Source of the DNA: Myrmaecium sp. VS I D KN 1
Lineage: Eukaryota; Ascomycota; Dothideomycetes; Valsariales; Valsariaceae
DNA length: 64,000 bases
Assembly: GCA_019775845.1 (NCBI GenBank)
Contig: JADQAV010000022.1
Location: 634,830-698,829 of the forward strand
Direction of reading: 5' to 3'
Under the pieces are notes generated by a model. That model was given only the letters and a program-made list of their open reading frames with translations, was not told the DNA's origin and searched no databases. Shown piece after piece: positions 24,301 through 35,671 of this stretch. The stretch's first letter is position 1, and each line of letters starts with the position of its first letter. The position numbers were made by a program, and so were the translations under genes.

Positions 24301-25593
24301 TTGACGCTCGGGGCAGGCGGATACTTTATGTGCCACTGGCCGCATTTTGTGAGCGCAGACCCCTTTCCGGATTCCTCCCTGGCATCGGAGCAACGCTGCT
24401 GAAAGCAGATAGGGACTCCGACGGTAAGAAGAGGGAAGTGGGAGAAAAGCCTCATCGAAAAGGGGGAGGAAGGGGGAGGAGAGGTGGGCGTGGACGAGTC
24501 GGGAAAGTCGGTAGCCTATCCGGCAACTAGTGAACCGGTTAGCGACGATTAAACGCAGCGGGTTCGCGTGTATAGGCTGGAGAAACAACGTTTAGCAAGT
24601 CTCCCAATAGCTGCATCCCCACCCAACGATCCTCGTCTTGGCTCTGCTGCTGCTGCTGCTACTGCTGCTACTATCATTTGGATTGGCTTGCCTCGTCAGC
24701 GGAGATCCACGATCTCATCTCAACCACTCCTGCGGTAGATTGGCATGCGCATCGTGGTAATTACTCGGGCGATGCAGATGTTTCTTCGGAACCACCTCAC
24801 TTCTTGTCCAGATCGTGAAGACAAGCAACATGTCTCTCTTTCTGCTGCCGTGACCTACAACCTCATCAGACGTGAACGGTTCACATTCCGCTCCGGTTCG
24901 ACAGACCTCCGCCGCCCGCCCACAACCGTTGCTCGGCGGGCGAGTCGCGGCCGCAAAAGTGGACCCGGGAGGGCGGTACCGTTCGCCTACAAGAATGTGA
25001 TTACGCAGGGGGCCCCTACTACTCGCAACCGTTCCAACTCTATTCGAATGACCGTTGCAGACGCCGGCGGTACCTGGCAGCGTGGAGGGGAGAGGAAGGG
25101 GGAGTGTGATCGACATGCCCATGCCCCGCTACTGCAAGGTACAGGAAGGTGATTTGCGTAAGAGGCCCCCCTCACCGTCATCTGCCAAGATGAAGCAATC
25201 AACACCACGATACTGAAGCGTGAACGGTAGACAATCGTTGGCCGCCGAGAGAGATCATCGTCATCTGCCGCCGCTGACGATGGCGCCCTTGGGACATTAT
25301 CCCCGGACGTCATGCATGGCGATCACCATCATACCAAATCCTCGGACACGAGCCGCTGCTCTCTCTATCTCTCTCCCTCTCGTGGAGCCTCCCGGGAGGA
25401 CATAAAAGGAGCCATCAACCCTCGAGAAAGTGAATTGGAAGCATCAGCAGCAGCACAGCAGAACAGCAGCACAGCAGCAGTCGCCAACACACAACGCCAG
25501 CAGCCCTCCGCAACTACTTTCTCTCACTCACCCACGCACTCCGCTTTCTCGAGCCAATCTCCGATTCAAATCCCGCCAACCAGCCCAGCAAAA
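21337..25593. other. Gene-poor interval, 4.3 kb
   Basis: No gene supported on either strand. Holds simple-sequence tracts: a T run at about 22186-22205, a GAGTA/GTAGA purine tract near 22584-22625, ATGCATGC palindromic repeats near 23424-23450 and a CTGCTG tract near 24645-24668. The right end is the hydrophobin promoter with a TATA-like box and a CAG-rich leader (25430-25590). May hold upstream regulatory DNA or non-coding transcripts, which sequence alone cannot show. Confidence 0.45.
25402..25407 (+). promoter_or_regulatory. TATA-like box of the hydrophobin gene
   Basis: ATAAAA within GGACATAAAAGGAG, about 190 bp before the ATG and just before a CAG/CAA-rich leader. The position suits a start site near 25430-25440. 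Predicted from sequence only. Confidence 0.45.
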
Positions 25594-26324
25594 ATGCGTT
25601 TCTCCACCATCTTCGCCGTCCTCCCCATCGCCGGTGTCCTGGCCACTCCTTTGCAGCCGCGTGCGACCATCTGCCCGGCCAGCCACGACCTGGTCTGCTG
25701 CGGCAACGTCGCGCCCGAGAACACCACCAACGCCGTCCTGAAGGTCCTCGAGACCGTCGACAACCTCCTGCCCGGTCTCGGCATCGACCTCGCCGACCTC
25801 CTGACCGACAACGACGGCGGGCTCGGTTTGAGCTGCACATTCGGTATGTATCCCTTTTACCCTCATTCCTTCCTCTCAATCGAAAACCGACTCCCCTTTC
25901 GCTCACACATTCTTCCCAGCGTCCGAGAACCAGTACTGCGACGTGGGCCTCCGGCTGGCGTGCTGCACGGGTGGCCTCAGCCTGCCGAGCGTGAGCAACA
26001 TCACCAGCGCGCTCGAGAGCGGCAGCTCGGGCGACATCACCAGCGACGTGACCAGCTTGCTCGGCGGCCTCCTCGACGGCCTCCTCGCCGACAACGACAG
26101 CGGCGACAACGACAATACGGTCAAGAGCTTGCTCAACGGGCTCCTTGGCACCGTCAGCACCCTCCTCACCAGCGCCGTTACCGATTTGGCCAATGCTTTT
26201 GGTGCCGATATCGATGTAAGTTTCTGCTGCAAGCCCTTTCTCTATCAAACATTTGGCTGACTGACTTTTTCACTTACAGCTCTCCGACATCACCTACGGC
26301 GAGTGCTTGAACATCGGCAACTAA
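25594..26324 (+). CDS. Class I hydrophobin
   Basis: Three exons, 25594-25843, 25920-26215 and 26280-26324, 196 residues. Secreted surface-active protein that coats aerial structures. Seen: signal peptide MRFSTIFAVLPIAGVLA, then exactly the eight-cysteine pattern: CPAS, LVCCGN, LSCTF, QYCDVG, LACCTGG and GECLNIGN, with two CC pairs. The spacing C3-C4 (about 40 residues) and especially C7-C8 (about 100 residues, rich in Leu, Gly, Ser and Asp, with LLGGLLDGLLADND and LLNGLLGTV) is long. Class I rather than II because of the wide irregular spacing. The long C7-C8 loop makes this protein larger than the usual 100-150 residues. Confidence 0.9.
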
Positions 26325-28612
26325 AAAGCGCCGTCTCTCTTCCGCGGAATGAGATGAAACTCTTCTTCGATTGGGATCACACACGCATGGCAAAAGCAAC
26401 CAAATAGAGAAGACGCGCATGTGTGGATCGGAGCCAAACCTTTCCGAAGCGATCGGGATCATCCTGTTTTCTTTTCTTCTTGGGTTCTCCCTTTCCATTC
26501 CTTCTCCCAAGTGCAGATCGTTTTGTTGTTGGTTTTGGGTTTGTTGATTGTTGATGAATTTGTTGTACGATGTTGTTGTACGAGTATGATGCCTCAACGG
26601 ACTGACTGATTTTGACTGACTGGACTGACTGATTGACTGACTGGACTGACTGATTGACTGACTGGCTTGACCGGTAAGGCTTTTTTCTTCTTCTTTTCTT
26701 CTTTCTCTTGTACAACAATTTTTCTTTCCTTTCTTTGGGCGGTAGCTTTGATTTAGATGTACGATTTTTGTATTGAGTATATGAAATATGTAATTTTATT
26801 TCTTACACATCAGTCATTTCGAACTCTATTGCCTGTGATACGCACGCGCGAACGCTTGGGAGACCGGTCGCCTTATCAGTGTGCACAGTCTGAGTAACTC
26901 CCACTTGGAAGAAAAAGAAGATGAACTAGAGATCATTCATATGAGTGAGGAAAAGATGAAAGAGGTTTAGGGTTATAGAGCGACAATTGAAGCATCGAGA
27001 TTAAGCCAAGCTTGAAGATGACTCATTCCAGATATCTGTTTAAACCGATTTAAATGGTCTAGGATGGAGGAGGGGGAAGCTTTTTGACGTTGTAGTACTC
27101 GCCCGGTCTACATTATCTCAGATGTCACTGTTTCTCTGGGCGGTTTGGATCTGGGATCGGTTACAGGAGCATCAATGCACCCGGCTGGGTTAATCACCCT
27201 GATGGAAGAGAGAAATGTGACTAGCCATGACTGTTGTCCACGAAACTCATGAAATGCGGATGTCTTCCTGGCCGTGCTCTCTTTGTTCCCATGGATGCTG
27301 GTGTGCTCGTACATGGGAGGCTGTATGGACATCGAGAAGAATAAACGGAGGTTAGAGTACCGCTTAGGCTGTTCCAACCTCATACATGGCTTGCTTCTGT
27401 TGGGGTGTTGATCCCGTAAGATAACCTCCCTAGCATACAACGACGTCTCGGGGCTCATGGATCCCGGAATTTGCCCCCGTAAGATGGTTCAGAGTGTCGG
27501 AGTTACAGCGTTCACCGGTTTAGAGGCGACCTTTGTGGCCTGATTGTTTGTGTTCTATCTCTTGGAGAGCAAGCTTGAGTGGGCTGATCTTGTCTACTTT
27601 CTCTCTCTCCGAGAAGTGGAACGACTAAGGGAACATATGTGACTTGTTCCGAACGGAAGTTTCCGCGATGCAAGTGGAGTGCGATGCGGGATGAATTCCA
27701 TCAACCGGAATGGCATAGATATCAGCCAATCCTCCCTCAAAGGTTTGTGAAGTGTTCTGGTTGTTATCAAGGACTGGGGAGATCCATGACAGCTCTGTAA
27801 CAAAGAGGCTTCATACTTCCTTGCCCCCGGCTTCTTGTCACTCCGAAGTCCGCCGGCGCAGGGCTGTGTTGTTGCATATCAATGCTTCAGCCTGGCTGTG
27901 CACGGAAATGCATAAGACAATGCCGAAAGGACGGTGTCGGACACGTTATGGACAGACACCACGAGCATGAAGAGAGGTGAGGATGGGGAACAAGGAGTCA
28001 CTGTTTATGACGGTTGCTGAGCATCGCACATTGCTGCCTCAGCCGTGCGTCCCAGACGTCAGGCATCAGCAACTCGTAAGCGGCGGTGACCACCGTGGAT
28101 CTGGCCAAAGAAAACCGAGACAGCCTCCACGTCACGTCGGAACTTCGCCCCGTCTCCGTTCTATGTTCCCCTTCATCATAATCTCCCTTCTTCCTTCCGG
28201 CATCATCGGCACTGGGCTTGAAGCCGGCCGTGAGCATTGTCTCGGATCCCGGCCGCTGTCATCATCATCATAGCATGACGTGGCCAGGGGGTTGGGGGGG
28301 AGGTCACACGGCATCATGTTTCACATGTTTGCTTCTTCGGACGGATGTCCGGCCTGCTCGGACCGGTCGATCGATCACAGTTCATCTATATATCTCAGGT
28401 GAAGACGGTGGAAAGTACATAACTTGTTGATTTCTCTAGAGGTGTCTATCTAACCCTCATACCTTCCTCCATCGACTCCTCAAAACCGCAAAATCTCAAA
28501 GCCAAAAAACTCCCCCAAGAAACGAAAATGCAACGAAACAATTTGAACATGGTAAAAAGCAAACAGCATAGGACGATGGAAAGGCGAGGTCGCTCTACCA
28601 GAGGCGACCCCC
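26325..28612. other. Intergenic, 2.3 kb
   Basis: 3' region of the hydrophobin gene with a short tandem repeat (listed), followed by unrecognised sequence up to the 3' end of the AflR-like gene. No coding region supported. Confidence 0.4.
26599..26667 (+). repeat. Short tandem repeat (GACT/GATT-GACT units)
   Basis: About 70 bp of repeated GACTGACTGATT / GACTGACTGGACT units downstream of the hydrophobin stop. Units vary between GATT and GGACT; a larger period of about 26 bp is visible twice. Confidence 0.8.
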
Positions 28613-30124
28613 CTAACCCCTCCTCAACATCTCCACAATCTCCGCCGACAACGAGCGCAGCCTCCTCCGCAAATCCGCCTCCATATGCTCCACCAACGCC
28701 GCCGAAAACGGAAACGACGTCGCCGCCGCCGCCGGCGGACGCGCACCAAAGGCCGCAGCGCCCGACAGTAACCCACCAGTCACCAAGCACCCCGACGGCG
28801 ACGAAAGCCCGCTTTCCAACCCCATGCCTAACCCCGCGTCCAGCGGACCGTACGACGCGGTGGCCGTGCCGGCAGCGGTGGTGGTGGACAACCGATGCTC
28901 GCGCATGCGCAGACCCAGCTCGTTCACCACGCGCTGGACGCGGTGGAGCTCGCTGAGGACGAGCTGGGCGGCGAGTCGGGCCTGGTCCTCGCCCAGGTTG
29001 TGGTGGTGGTGGAGGAGGGGGTGGTAGCTGGCGGCGGCGGCGGTGGGCGGAAAGCCGGAGGACGGGTCGTGAGAGTGTGACTTCCCCTTTCCGATGTCGC
29101 CGGGCGAAGATGTTCCGCGCGCAGCCGCTGCGTACCAGGCGAGTACTTTGAGGATGATGAGGCAGGCGAGGTTGAGGAGGTAGCCGTCGTGGGCGCATGG
29201 GCATTGGAGGATGTCGTGGAGGGAGTCGAGGGCTTGTTGGTTTTCGGAGAGGATGTTTTGGAGGGTAGGCGGGCTGGCGCCGTCGGGATGATGGTCCGGA
29301 AAAGCCTGCTGGTCCACCGGCGGCTGCTGCTGTTGTTGCTGTCGGCATGAGGGCGACGCGTTTGGGAAGAGCTGCTTGAGGATGCCGAGGGCCCGGATCA
29401 GACAGCTGCATGGTCCGTCGGTGGGGAGGCCTTGGAGGGCGTCGTTGAATTCGGATTTCCCGCCCGTGGGAGACCGTGAGCGGGCGGTGTTGGGCGGCGT
29501 GTGCGGCTTGGAGCTGGATAGCGAGGGGAGCTCGGAGATATCGATGGTGGATAGGGCGTCGTCGGCGAGGAGGAGCTGTCCCGTATTGTGCGGTTCGATG
29601 AACTTGTTGAGGCTGTGGGGATCCAGGTGTGAGTCTGGCATCTCCAGCAGCGAAAAGGAGATGGGCGAGGCTAGGAAGTCATCTAGCTCGGTGCTCAGGG
29701 CGGTGACGGCGGTCGAGGAGGCACCGGGCTCGGTCGAGGAGAGGAAGTTGGGCAGGAGGTCGGCGAAGTCATTCGGCCCATTGTGAGTCGGTATTATGGG
29801 TTGGACAAGGTCGCGGGGAGATGGCAGCAAGCTGTCCGTCCCCGTCGTCGAATTCGACCAACTCGGCGGCGTGGGAGGTAGTGCGTGAGTAACCTTTATA
29901 GAGTCGCCGGAGCGGCTTCCGTGCTTGCGGCCGGCTCGTTTCGTCGCGATGTATTCACACACCATACCCCTCTTGGAACATCGTGCGCACGTCGGCTTCT
30001 CCTTGCTGCACTTGAGCTTCGAAGCTGCACAACCGTGGCAGCTGTCCCGTAACTTGGGGGTCGCCGGTTGCGTGGCCTTGCGTGCTGGTATCCCCTTGGA
30101 GGAAAGTGATGCGGCCATAGGCAT
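28613..30124 (-). CDS. AflR-type Zn2Cys6 transcription factor (cluster regulator)
   Basis: Intronless, 503 residues. Zinc binuclear cluster at residues 29-56: C29-x2-C-x6-C-x6-C-x2-C-x6-C56, beginning LRDSCHGCAASKLKC, followed by a basic region (KRAGRKHGSR). The C-terminal half has the AflR-family regulatory region: CSCLIRALGILKQLF, LHDILQCPCAHDGYLLNLAC, LVLSELHRVQRVVNELGLRM. Low-complexity Gln and Ser/Thr tracts lie between. It is divergent from an AflJ-like gene, the arrangement known for aflR/aflJ, and sits beside a non-reducing PKS. Predicted to activate the cluster through TCG-N5-CGA sites, several of which are present. Two ATGs (30124 and 30118) are equally possible starts. Confidence 0.88.
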   Translation of the reverse strand: MPMAASLSSKGIPARKATQPATPKLRDSCHGCAASKLKCSKEKPTCARCSKRGMVCEYIATKRAGRKHGSRSGDSIKVTHALPPTPPSWSNSTTGTDSLLPSPRDLVQPIIPTHNGPNDFADLLPNFLSSTEPGASSTAVTALSTELDDFLASPISFSLLEMPDSHLDPHSLNKFIEPHNTGQLLLADDALSTIDISELPSLSSSKPHTPPNTARSRSPTGGKSEFNDALQGLPTDGPCSCLIRALGILKQLFPNASPSCRQQQQQQPPVDQQAFPDHHPDGASPPTLQNILSENQQALDSLHDILQCPCAHDGYLLNLACLIILKVLAWYAAAARGTSSPGDIGKGKSHSHDPSSGFPPTAAAASYHPLLHHHHNLGEDQARLAAQLVLSELHRVQRVVNELGLRMREHRLSTTTAAGTATASYGPLDAGLGMGLESGLSSPSGCLVTGGLLSGAAAFGARPPAAAATSFPFSAALVEHMEADLRRRLRSLSAEIVEMLRRG

Positions 30125-31514
30125 TCCGTCTCACTTTTTTTTTCACCAAAGGACTTACGGCCGTGACAATGATATGATATACAAGTGACCATGAACACGG
30201 AGCAGAGAGTGGGGTTAGGTGAACATGATATTCCTTTTTTCTAATCGTCCAAGTGGCTCCCCCACATTAGCAAATCGACAGGGGTCTTATATATCAAATC
30301 CATTCACTGTATTGTCTGTTCCTACAGGATCTCGCAGGATAGCAGCTCACGGCTCACTCCCCACCGCCGCTGACTGCGCCGTGGCGTTGGATGTTCAGAG
30401 ATGGTTGAAGCGCAACACCGTAGCTCTGGCAATAGACCCGCATAATTCAGCCTCGGACTGAGACAGCATCCAGTGGTTTTTCTGCCTCTGGTGAGGTGGA
30501 CATGCTCGGAGCGTCCTTTGCCCTCCCAGAGTATCATTTGGCGGGCAGCTTGGTATAGCGTCATTCCGGTCGACCCGAGATGGAGGTGAATGGAAGCGAG
30601 ACGCTGTGCGAGGCCGCATGGAGTTGCGCTCGTGGAGGTCAGATCTGCTAACTTACTAAAGGAAATGCTAGCACCGAAGCCTTCACTGCGTGCATGCACT
30701 ACCCATCAGCACGCCCCCACCTCTCCCTCTTATCTGCCGTTAAGGCGAAACCTGCGGGAGATAGCCGCCGTCCGGCTTACACTTCTTCAATGCCGTACCC
30801 CCAAGCTGTCAGCTGAAGTCCGACGCTGGTGGGCCCCGACGTATTCGATCTCCTCCAACAACAGATGGTCATCGCACAGAGATCCTTTTCTCTGACTTAA
30901 TCGGTTGCAGCTCCCTTGCATTGCTGAAAAACACACATATAATGCAAGGATGCCAGTGTCCCGACATGCCCCGTGTCAGCATGCAGAAAGGATCGGCAAA
31001 CTCCCAAGTCGGCATCCCTACCCAAGCAGCCCCCCCAGCAAAGGAGAGAGATCCAGCGGAATAATTGCATGCATCTGGCAGAATCCGTCGGCATCTTGCG
31101 TCTCTGTGTCACCTCTCCTCCTACACTGCTCTATTCGTCCGGCGACCCCGGCGAGGTACATACATGGAACCCAGGGAGCAATTCAGCGCCGAGGCTGAGT
31201 CCGCAGCAATGAGGTCGCAGCCAATGAGGCGCGATTCCACCGACCACTCAGCGCAGGACATTTGTATGAGGCGCTGTACAAGTCCTCACGACCGCCGCTG
31301 ATGACACAACGACACGTTCCTCTCGGACAGGAGGTTCGTCCAGGTCCATGTCGCTCACCGGAGGCCTCGTCGGGCTCGTGCATCACCACAGGGGCGGGTC
31401 ACGACAAGGCCCCTGGGATGCATTGAGCACCATTGACGCGCAGACAAAGGGAGCAGGCTTAAATCAGCGCTCAGTGCCTGTATGAAGGTATACCTACTCC
31501 GCTCCCAAGGTGCC
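30125..31514. promoter_or_regulatory. Divergent promoter region of the two cluster regulators
   Basis: 1.39 kb between the AflR-like and AflJ-like starts. Contains a TCG-N5-CGA site at 31135-31145. Short open frames here are unrecognised and overlapping. Confidence 0.5.
31135..31145. promoter_or_regulatory. Putative AflR-type binding site
   Basis: TCGTCCGGCGA, a perfect match to TCG-N5-CGA, 370 bp before the AflJ-like ATG and about 1 kb before the regulator's own ATG. Suggests autoregulation. Confidence 0.5.
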
Positions 31515-33356
31515 ATGGCGAATCTAGCTAGGGTCGAAGCCTATGCTAGTGAGCTCGCGGCGGCTGTCAAGATCTTAGCAGCCGCCTGTCAAGAGCTCGA
31601 GGCTCCACCACCCGCAGCCCTCGGCGGCTACCCTCCGGACCCGGCCATTCCCCTCCAGGCGGCTGATGAGGCACACCAAGCACGACGCACGATACTCACC
31701 AACCTGACGAGGTTGCAGTCACTGCTGTCCGAGCCAGAAGATCTCCTTCAACAGCTTGCCGTTCAGGTACAGTACCTGCAACCCCCCTACCCCCTTCTCC
31801 CCTAACCCCCCTACGCCCTACATGAACCTACAGCAACAAGCGCGAAAGGGGTTGAAGAGCGCAAGGCCAATTGATCTCTGACCTGAAACCTACAGAACCA
31901 GCTTCTCTCGTGCCTGCAATGGATGGGCGAATTCCAAATCCTGGCCTACATCCCCCTCCACGGCCACGTCCCCGTCAAAGATCTCGCCGATCTCGCTGGC
32001 GTCCCGGCCCGGCAGCTCTGCCGGGTCGTCCGCATGGCCGCCGCCGTCGGCTTCCTCCACGAGCCACAGCTGGGCCACGTCGGCCACAGCGCGCTGTCGG
32101 CCCCGTTCGTGACCAGGCCGTCCTACCTGGACGCGGCCATGTTCCTCGCCGGCACGGCCGCGCCGGCAGCGTTGCAGATGACGGCGGCCACCCAGCGCTT
32201 CGGCAATCTCCACCTGCACCACCACCACCACCACCATCACCGCTGCGGGGAGGGTTCGTACGACCCCGTCCTGAGCGCGCCCATCTCCTTTGCCAGCGTG
32301 TACGAGCAGCGTCCGAAGCTACAGCGGCAGTGGCCTGCCTATCTGCGATATGCGGCAGGATACGCCGATGACGCCCATGTTTCAGACATGCTGGCGCGCG
32401 TCGACCGCTTTGGTTTGGGGGAGAACGAGATGGTGGTTGAGGTGAGTACCTATCCCTCCCAAGCAGCCAATCAGCGTCGAAGATCTGCGGTCTTGAAGAG
32501 AAGAAAAATTGTCGATTGAGGAGAAACAATGTCAGAAGGAGAAGCACGAAGAGAAGAAAATGAAAAAGGCGCATGCAGATCCGCATCTTCGTGCAGCACA
32601 CATCCACAACCCCCTTCCAAGCACTCACTAACCACCAACCTCACCCAGATCAACCCTCCCACGCTCTCCCTCTCCACCGCACTCCTCGCCCGACACCCAA
32701 CACTGGACATCGCCCTCCAGCCCAGCTCTCCCAGCAGCAGCAGCAGCAGCAACAACAACAACAGTAGACTCGAACCTCCCCTCCACCCACGCATCGCCCT
32801 GCAACCTCCCCGACCCCCAGGCGCCCCCCAAACCATCCACACCGCCCGGCTCTACATCCTGCACCTGCCCCCTCCCGCGCCCGCCGCCGTCCCCTTCCCG
32901 CTGCCCGCCCTGCTCGCCGCCGAGCTGCGCGCGCACGCCGACGTGCTCCGGCTCAACCCGCAGGCCCGGTTGCTCGTCGCGCCGCATCGGGTGTTGTTGC
33001 CTCTTGCCCCTGCCGTCTCTACCACACCTGCTTCTTCCTCCTCTGCATCGGCCACCCCGCCTTCGTCTGCTCCTCCGCCGCTCCTGGATGCGGGAGAGGC
33101 GGTGAAGCGGGCGCGGGATCTGATGTTGTTGCAGTTGGGACAGGAGGGGGAGATGGATTGGGAGGAGATGGGGAGGCTGGTGGAGCAGGCGCTGGGTGGG
33201 GGTGGTGGGGGTGGTGGTGGTGGCGTGGGTGGGATGGGCATGGGCTTTGCTGGGGCTGGCGGTTTGGAGGTGGTTGGTGTGGTGCTGGAGGAGGGGGTGG
33301 ATGGGAATGTGAAGGGGGGTGTTGAGGTGAGGTGGAGAGGGCATGGGGGGAGGTGA
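31515..33356 (+). CDS. AflJ/AflS-type transcriptional co-activator (O-methyltransferase-like, degenerate)
   Basis: Three exons, 31515-31766, 31896-32441 and 32649-33356, 501 residues. Seen: an N-terminal helical part (ARVEAYASELAAAVKILAA), then a winged-helix region like that of O-methyltransferases (LQWMGEFQILAYIPLHGHVP, LADLAGVPARQLCRVVRMAAAVGFL, SALSAPFVTRPSYLDAAMF). Exon 3 would be the SAM-binding domain but lacks a clear ExGxGxG loop. It instead carries Ser/Asn, Pro and Gly tracts; exon 2 has HLHHHHHHHHR. The family includes AflJ/AflS and MdpA, which bind the AflR-type regulator rather than methylate. The downstream ATG at 31515 (MANLARV) was chosen because similar proteins begin near this helix; 31482 is also in frame. 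Confidence 0.82.
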
Positions 33357-35671
33357 TGGGGGAAGGGGGCAAGGACGAGTTGGTGTGGTTAGCTTTTCGA
33401 TGTTACCAGGTTGCGCCTGTTAGTTGTCTCTTGCTTTGGTCCAGATATCGTTTTCGTTTAGAGCTTCAGGTTGTGAACGCGGCCTTGTGGTTTTCCTTTT
33501 TCTGCTAGAAGTAGGCAATAGACAAGTAGTGATTTTGCTTCCATCACTCTGACGCACTGTCAACAAGCTCGGTCTTAACGCGCAGAAGCGGATGTGAATC
33601 CCGGAATCCACTCCTGCAGTCAAATCGATAATGTACGTATCTGCATGAAATATCTAATACTTGCATCCTTGCTGCACTACACACAGAGTCCAGAAACTTG
33701 AATAACCAGGTGCACCATGCCTACTACAGTGACGCAGAATCTCCACGGGTCCTTACTGTCTGCTGCTCTGCGAATGCTGTGGTACCGTGGTACATAGATA
33801 TCATGTTCATGTGTCGTACGGGAAGTGCGTATTTGAGTATCTACTTATCCTACATCCAGATATCCCACACAGAACCTATACGCTAAAGCTAATCCTGTTT
33901 CCCTGCCTGTAACAACATCATGGGATTTATCGATATGGCCGGATGGAAGCATTCATTCCAGGTTATCTTGCAAACAACCACCACTACCACTACCATCTCC
34001 ACATTCACCCTCTGACCTATCCGCCACAATACTCAACCCCACGGCTTAGGATCGTGTTACGCAGCGTCACAACCTAATCCAGTATCCCGTCCGTGCCCGA
34101 ACAACTCCGCGTTCACACGTGCAACCGCCATCTACCATAGGTGATCCCTTTCGGGTTTCTTCTATCGATAACCTATGTTCAATGCCCCTCTCCATCCCCA
34201 AAGAGGATCCCAGAAAGGTAAAGCCATGATCAAGACGGGAAGCAATGTTGGTTGACGTTTGAGGAAGGCTAGGTGCACGCCACCACCTTTGCTCGCCTCG
34301 CCTCTTCGCTTTCTTGCCATCGATGTGGGTCCTGCTGAATACCTACCAGGATGGCTACCTAGCGCAGCTGATACCTATCTGGTACCTACCGGGTTGCTGA
34401 AGACGACGAGGTGTAGAGGACTGTCGAGCTTTCCTCTCCAGGCCTATTTACTTGCCTTTCTGTTTCTGCTGAAGCTGCTTCTACATCAGTCCTAGCTTTG
34501 GCATTGGCAACTCCGACGTGTACAGGTACACACCCGGCTTTTTCAGAAGTCGGCACCGGAGGATCAACCTCTCAGTCCATACGCTCAACAACGACGAAAC
34601 AGTGCTTATAGGGATCCACTAACACCTCCCACTCCCCAGCAACTGCCTCAATCCCAACCTATTCCTCTCCTCAACAGCCAAATACTCGAACCAGATTCCG
34701 CTTTTTCCACCAACGACGAACCGTCGTAGTCAACTTGCGTGAGCTCCCAATCCTCACGGACAGTACTAAATGTACCCAAGGCCCGCTAGTGCTGAGTCAG
34801 GAAGGCAGAAAGGCTCCGAAGAAATCAAGAGAGGGCCGGGCCGGGATGGACGGAGCGGGGATGGAGCGTAGCCTTGTGGTCTGTGAGTTTCATCGCATTG
34901 CTTCCTTCCTTCTCCTGGCTCTCTGCGGGGGGGAAGGGGGTGTGGGGGAAGTGTGTCATGTTGATTGTTATGGATGCGAAGGAGGAAGAGAACGTAGACA
35001 GGATTCCTCTGCTACGACTAAGGAACAGGAACTAAAGCAATCGGTTCTCAAGGGGTGCTCCGCATTGACAAGTTCCTGAATACCGGCGGACATGCACAGT
35101 CACGTGCCCGGCTTACGGCCATTTCCTCCGCCTCGCAGCACGGTTGCAGAACGATCCTTTTCCATCGTTATACATACGTGCTAGCATAGATAGGCTTAGT
35201 GGAGGGGTAGATGATACGGCTTACGATGCAGGATGTATGGCGCACTTAGCTACTTTTCCCCCTCCTCCACGGACTTTTTAGGACGAGTGGAAGAGGCTGA
35301 GTACATATGTTGTATGCAGGCGAGGCAAGGCAATTCTGCAGCGCGATTCTTCAAATGCAGCAACTGTTGGGTAAGTTGCGTGAGTGACAAGCGTCGGAGA
35401 CCGACGGAGCTGACAGACTGACGACGGACGGTCTGGAAGGCCATGGAAAGCTGTTCGTCTCCCTCTTTTTGTGTAAGGTATCTCCTTATCATTTAAGAAG
35501 AAGCGGTCGGTCAAGCGATTCCTCCAACTTTCGGAGATCATTCTCTCATCCACCTAACGTCGGAGGCGAGAACGTCCAAGCGAGCACGTAGATACGAACT
35601 TTCACCGTTCCCATCCATCTATCCCTCCGGAAATCCTTCACATTACTCCGTAGCGTACCATCATCATCATC
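33357..35671. other. Intergenic, 2.3 kb, with ABM gene promoter at the right end
   Basis: No gene supported. The right end holds a TCG-N5-CGA site (35394-35404) and a CAT-repeat leader just before the ABM start. Confidence 0.4.
35394..35404. promoter_or_regulatory. Putative AflR-type binding site
   Basis: TCGGAGACCGA, a perfect TCG-N5-CGA that is also the inverted repeat TCGG-N3-CCGA, about 270 bp before the ABM-protein ATG. Confidence 0.55.
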
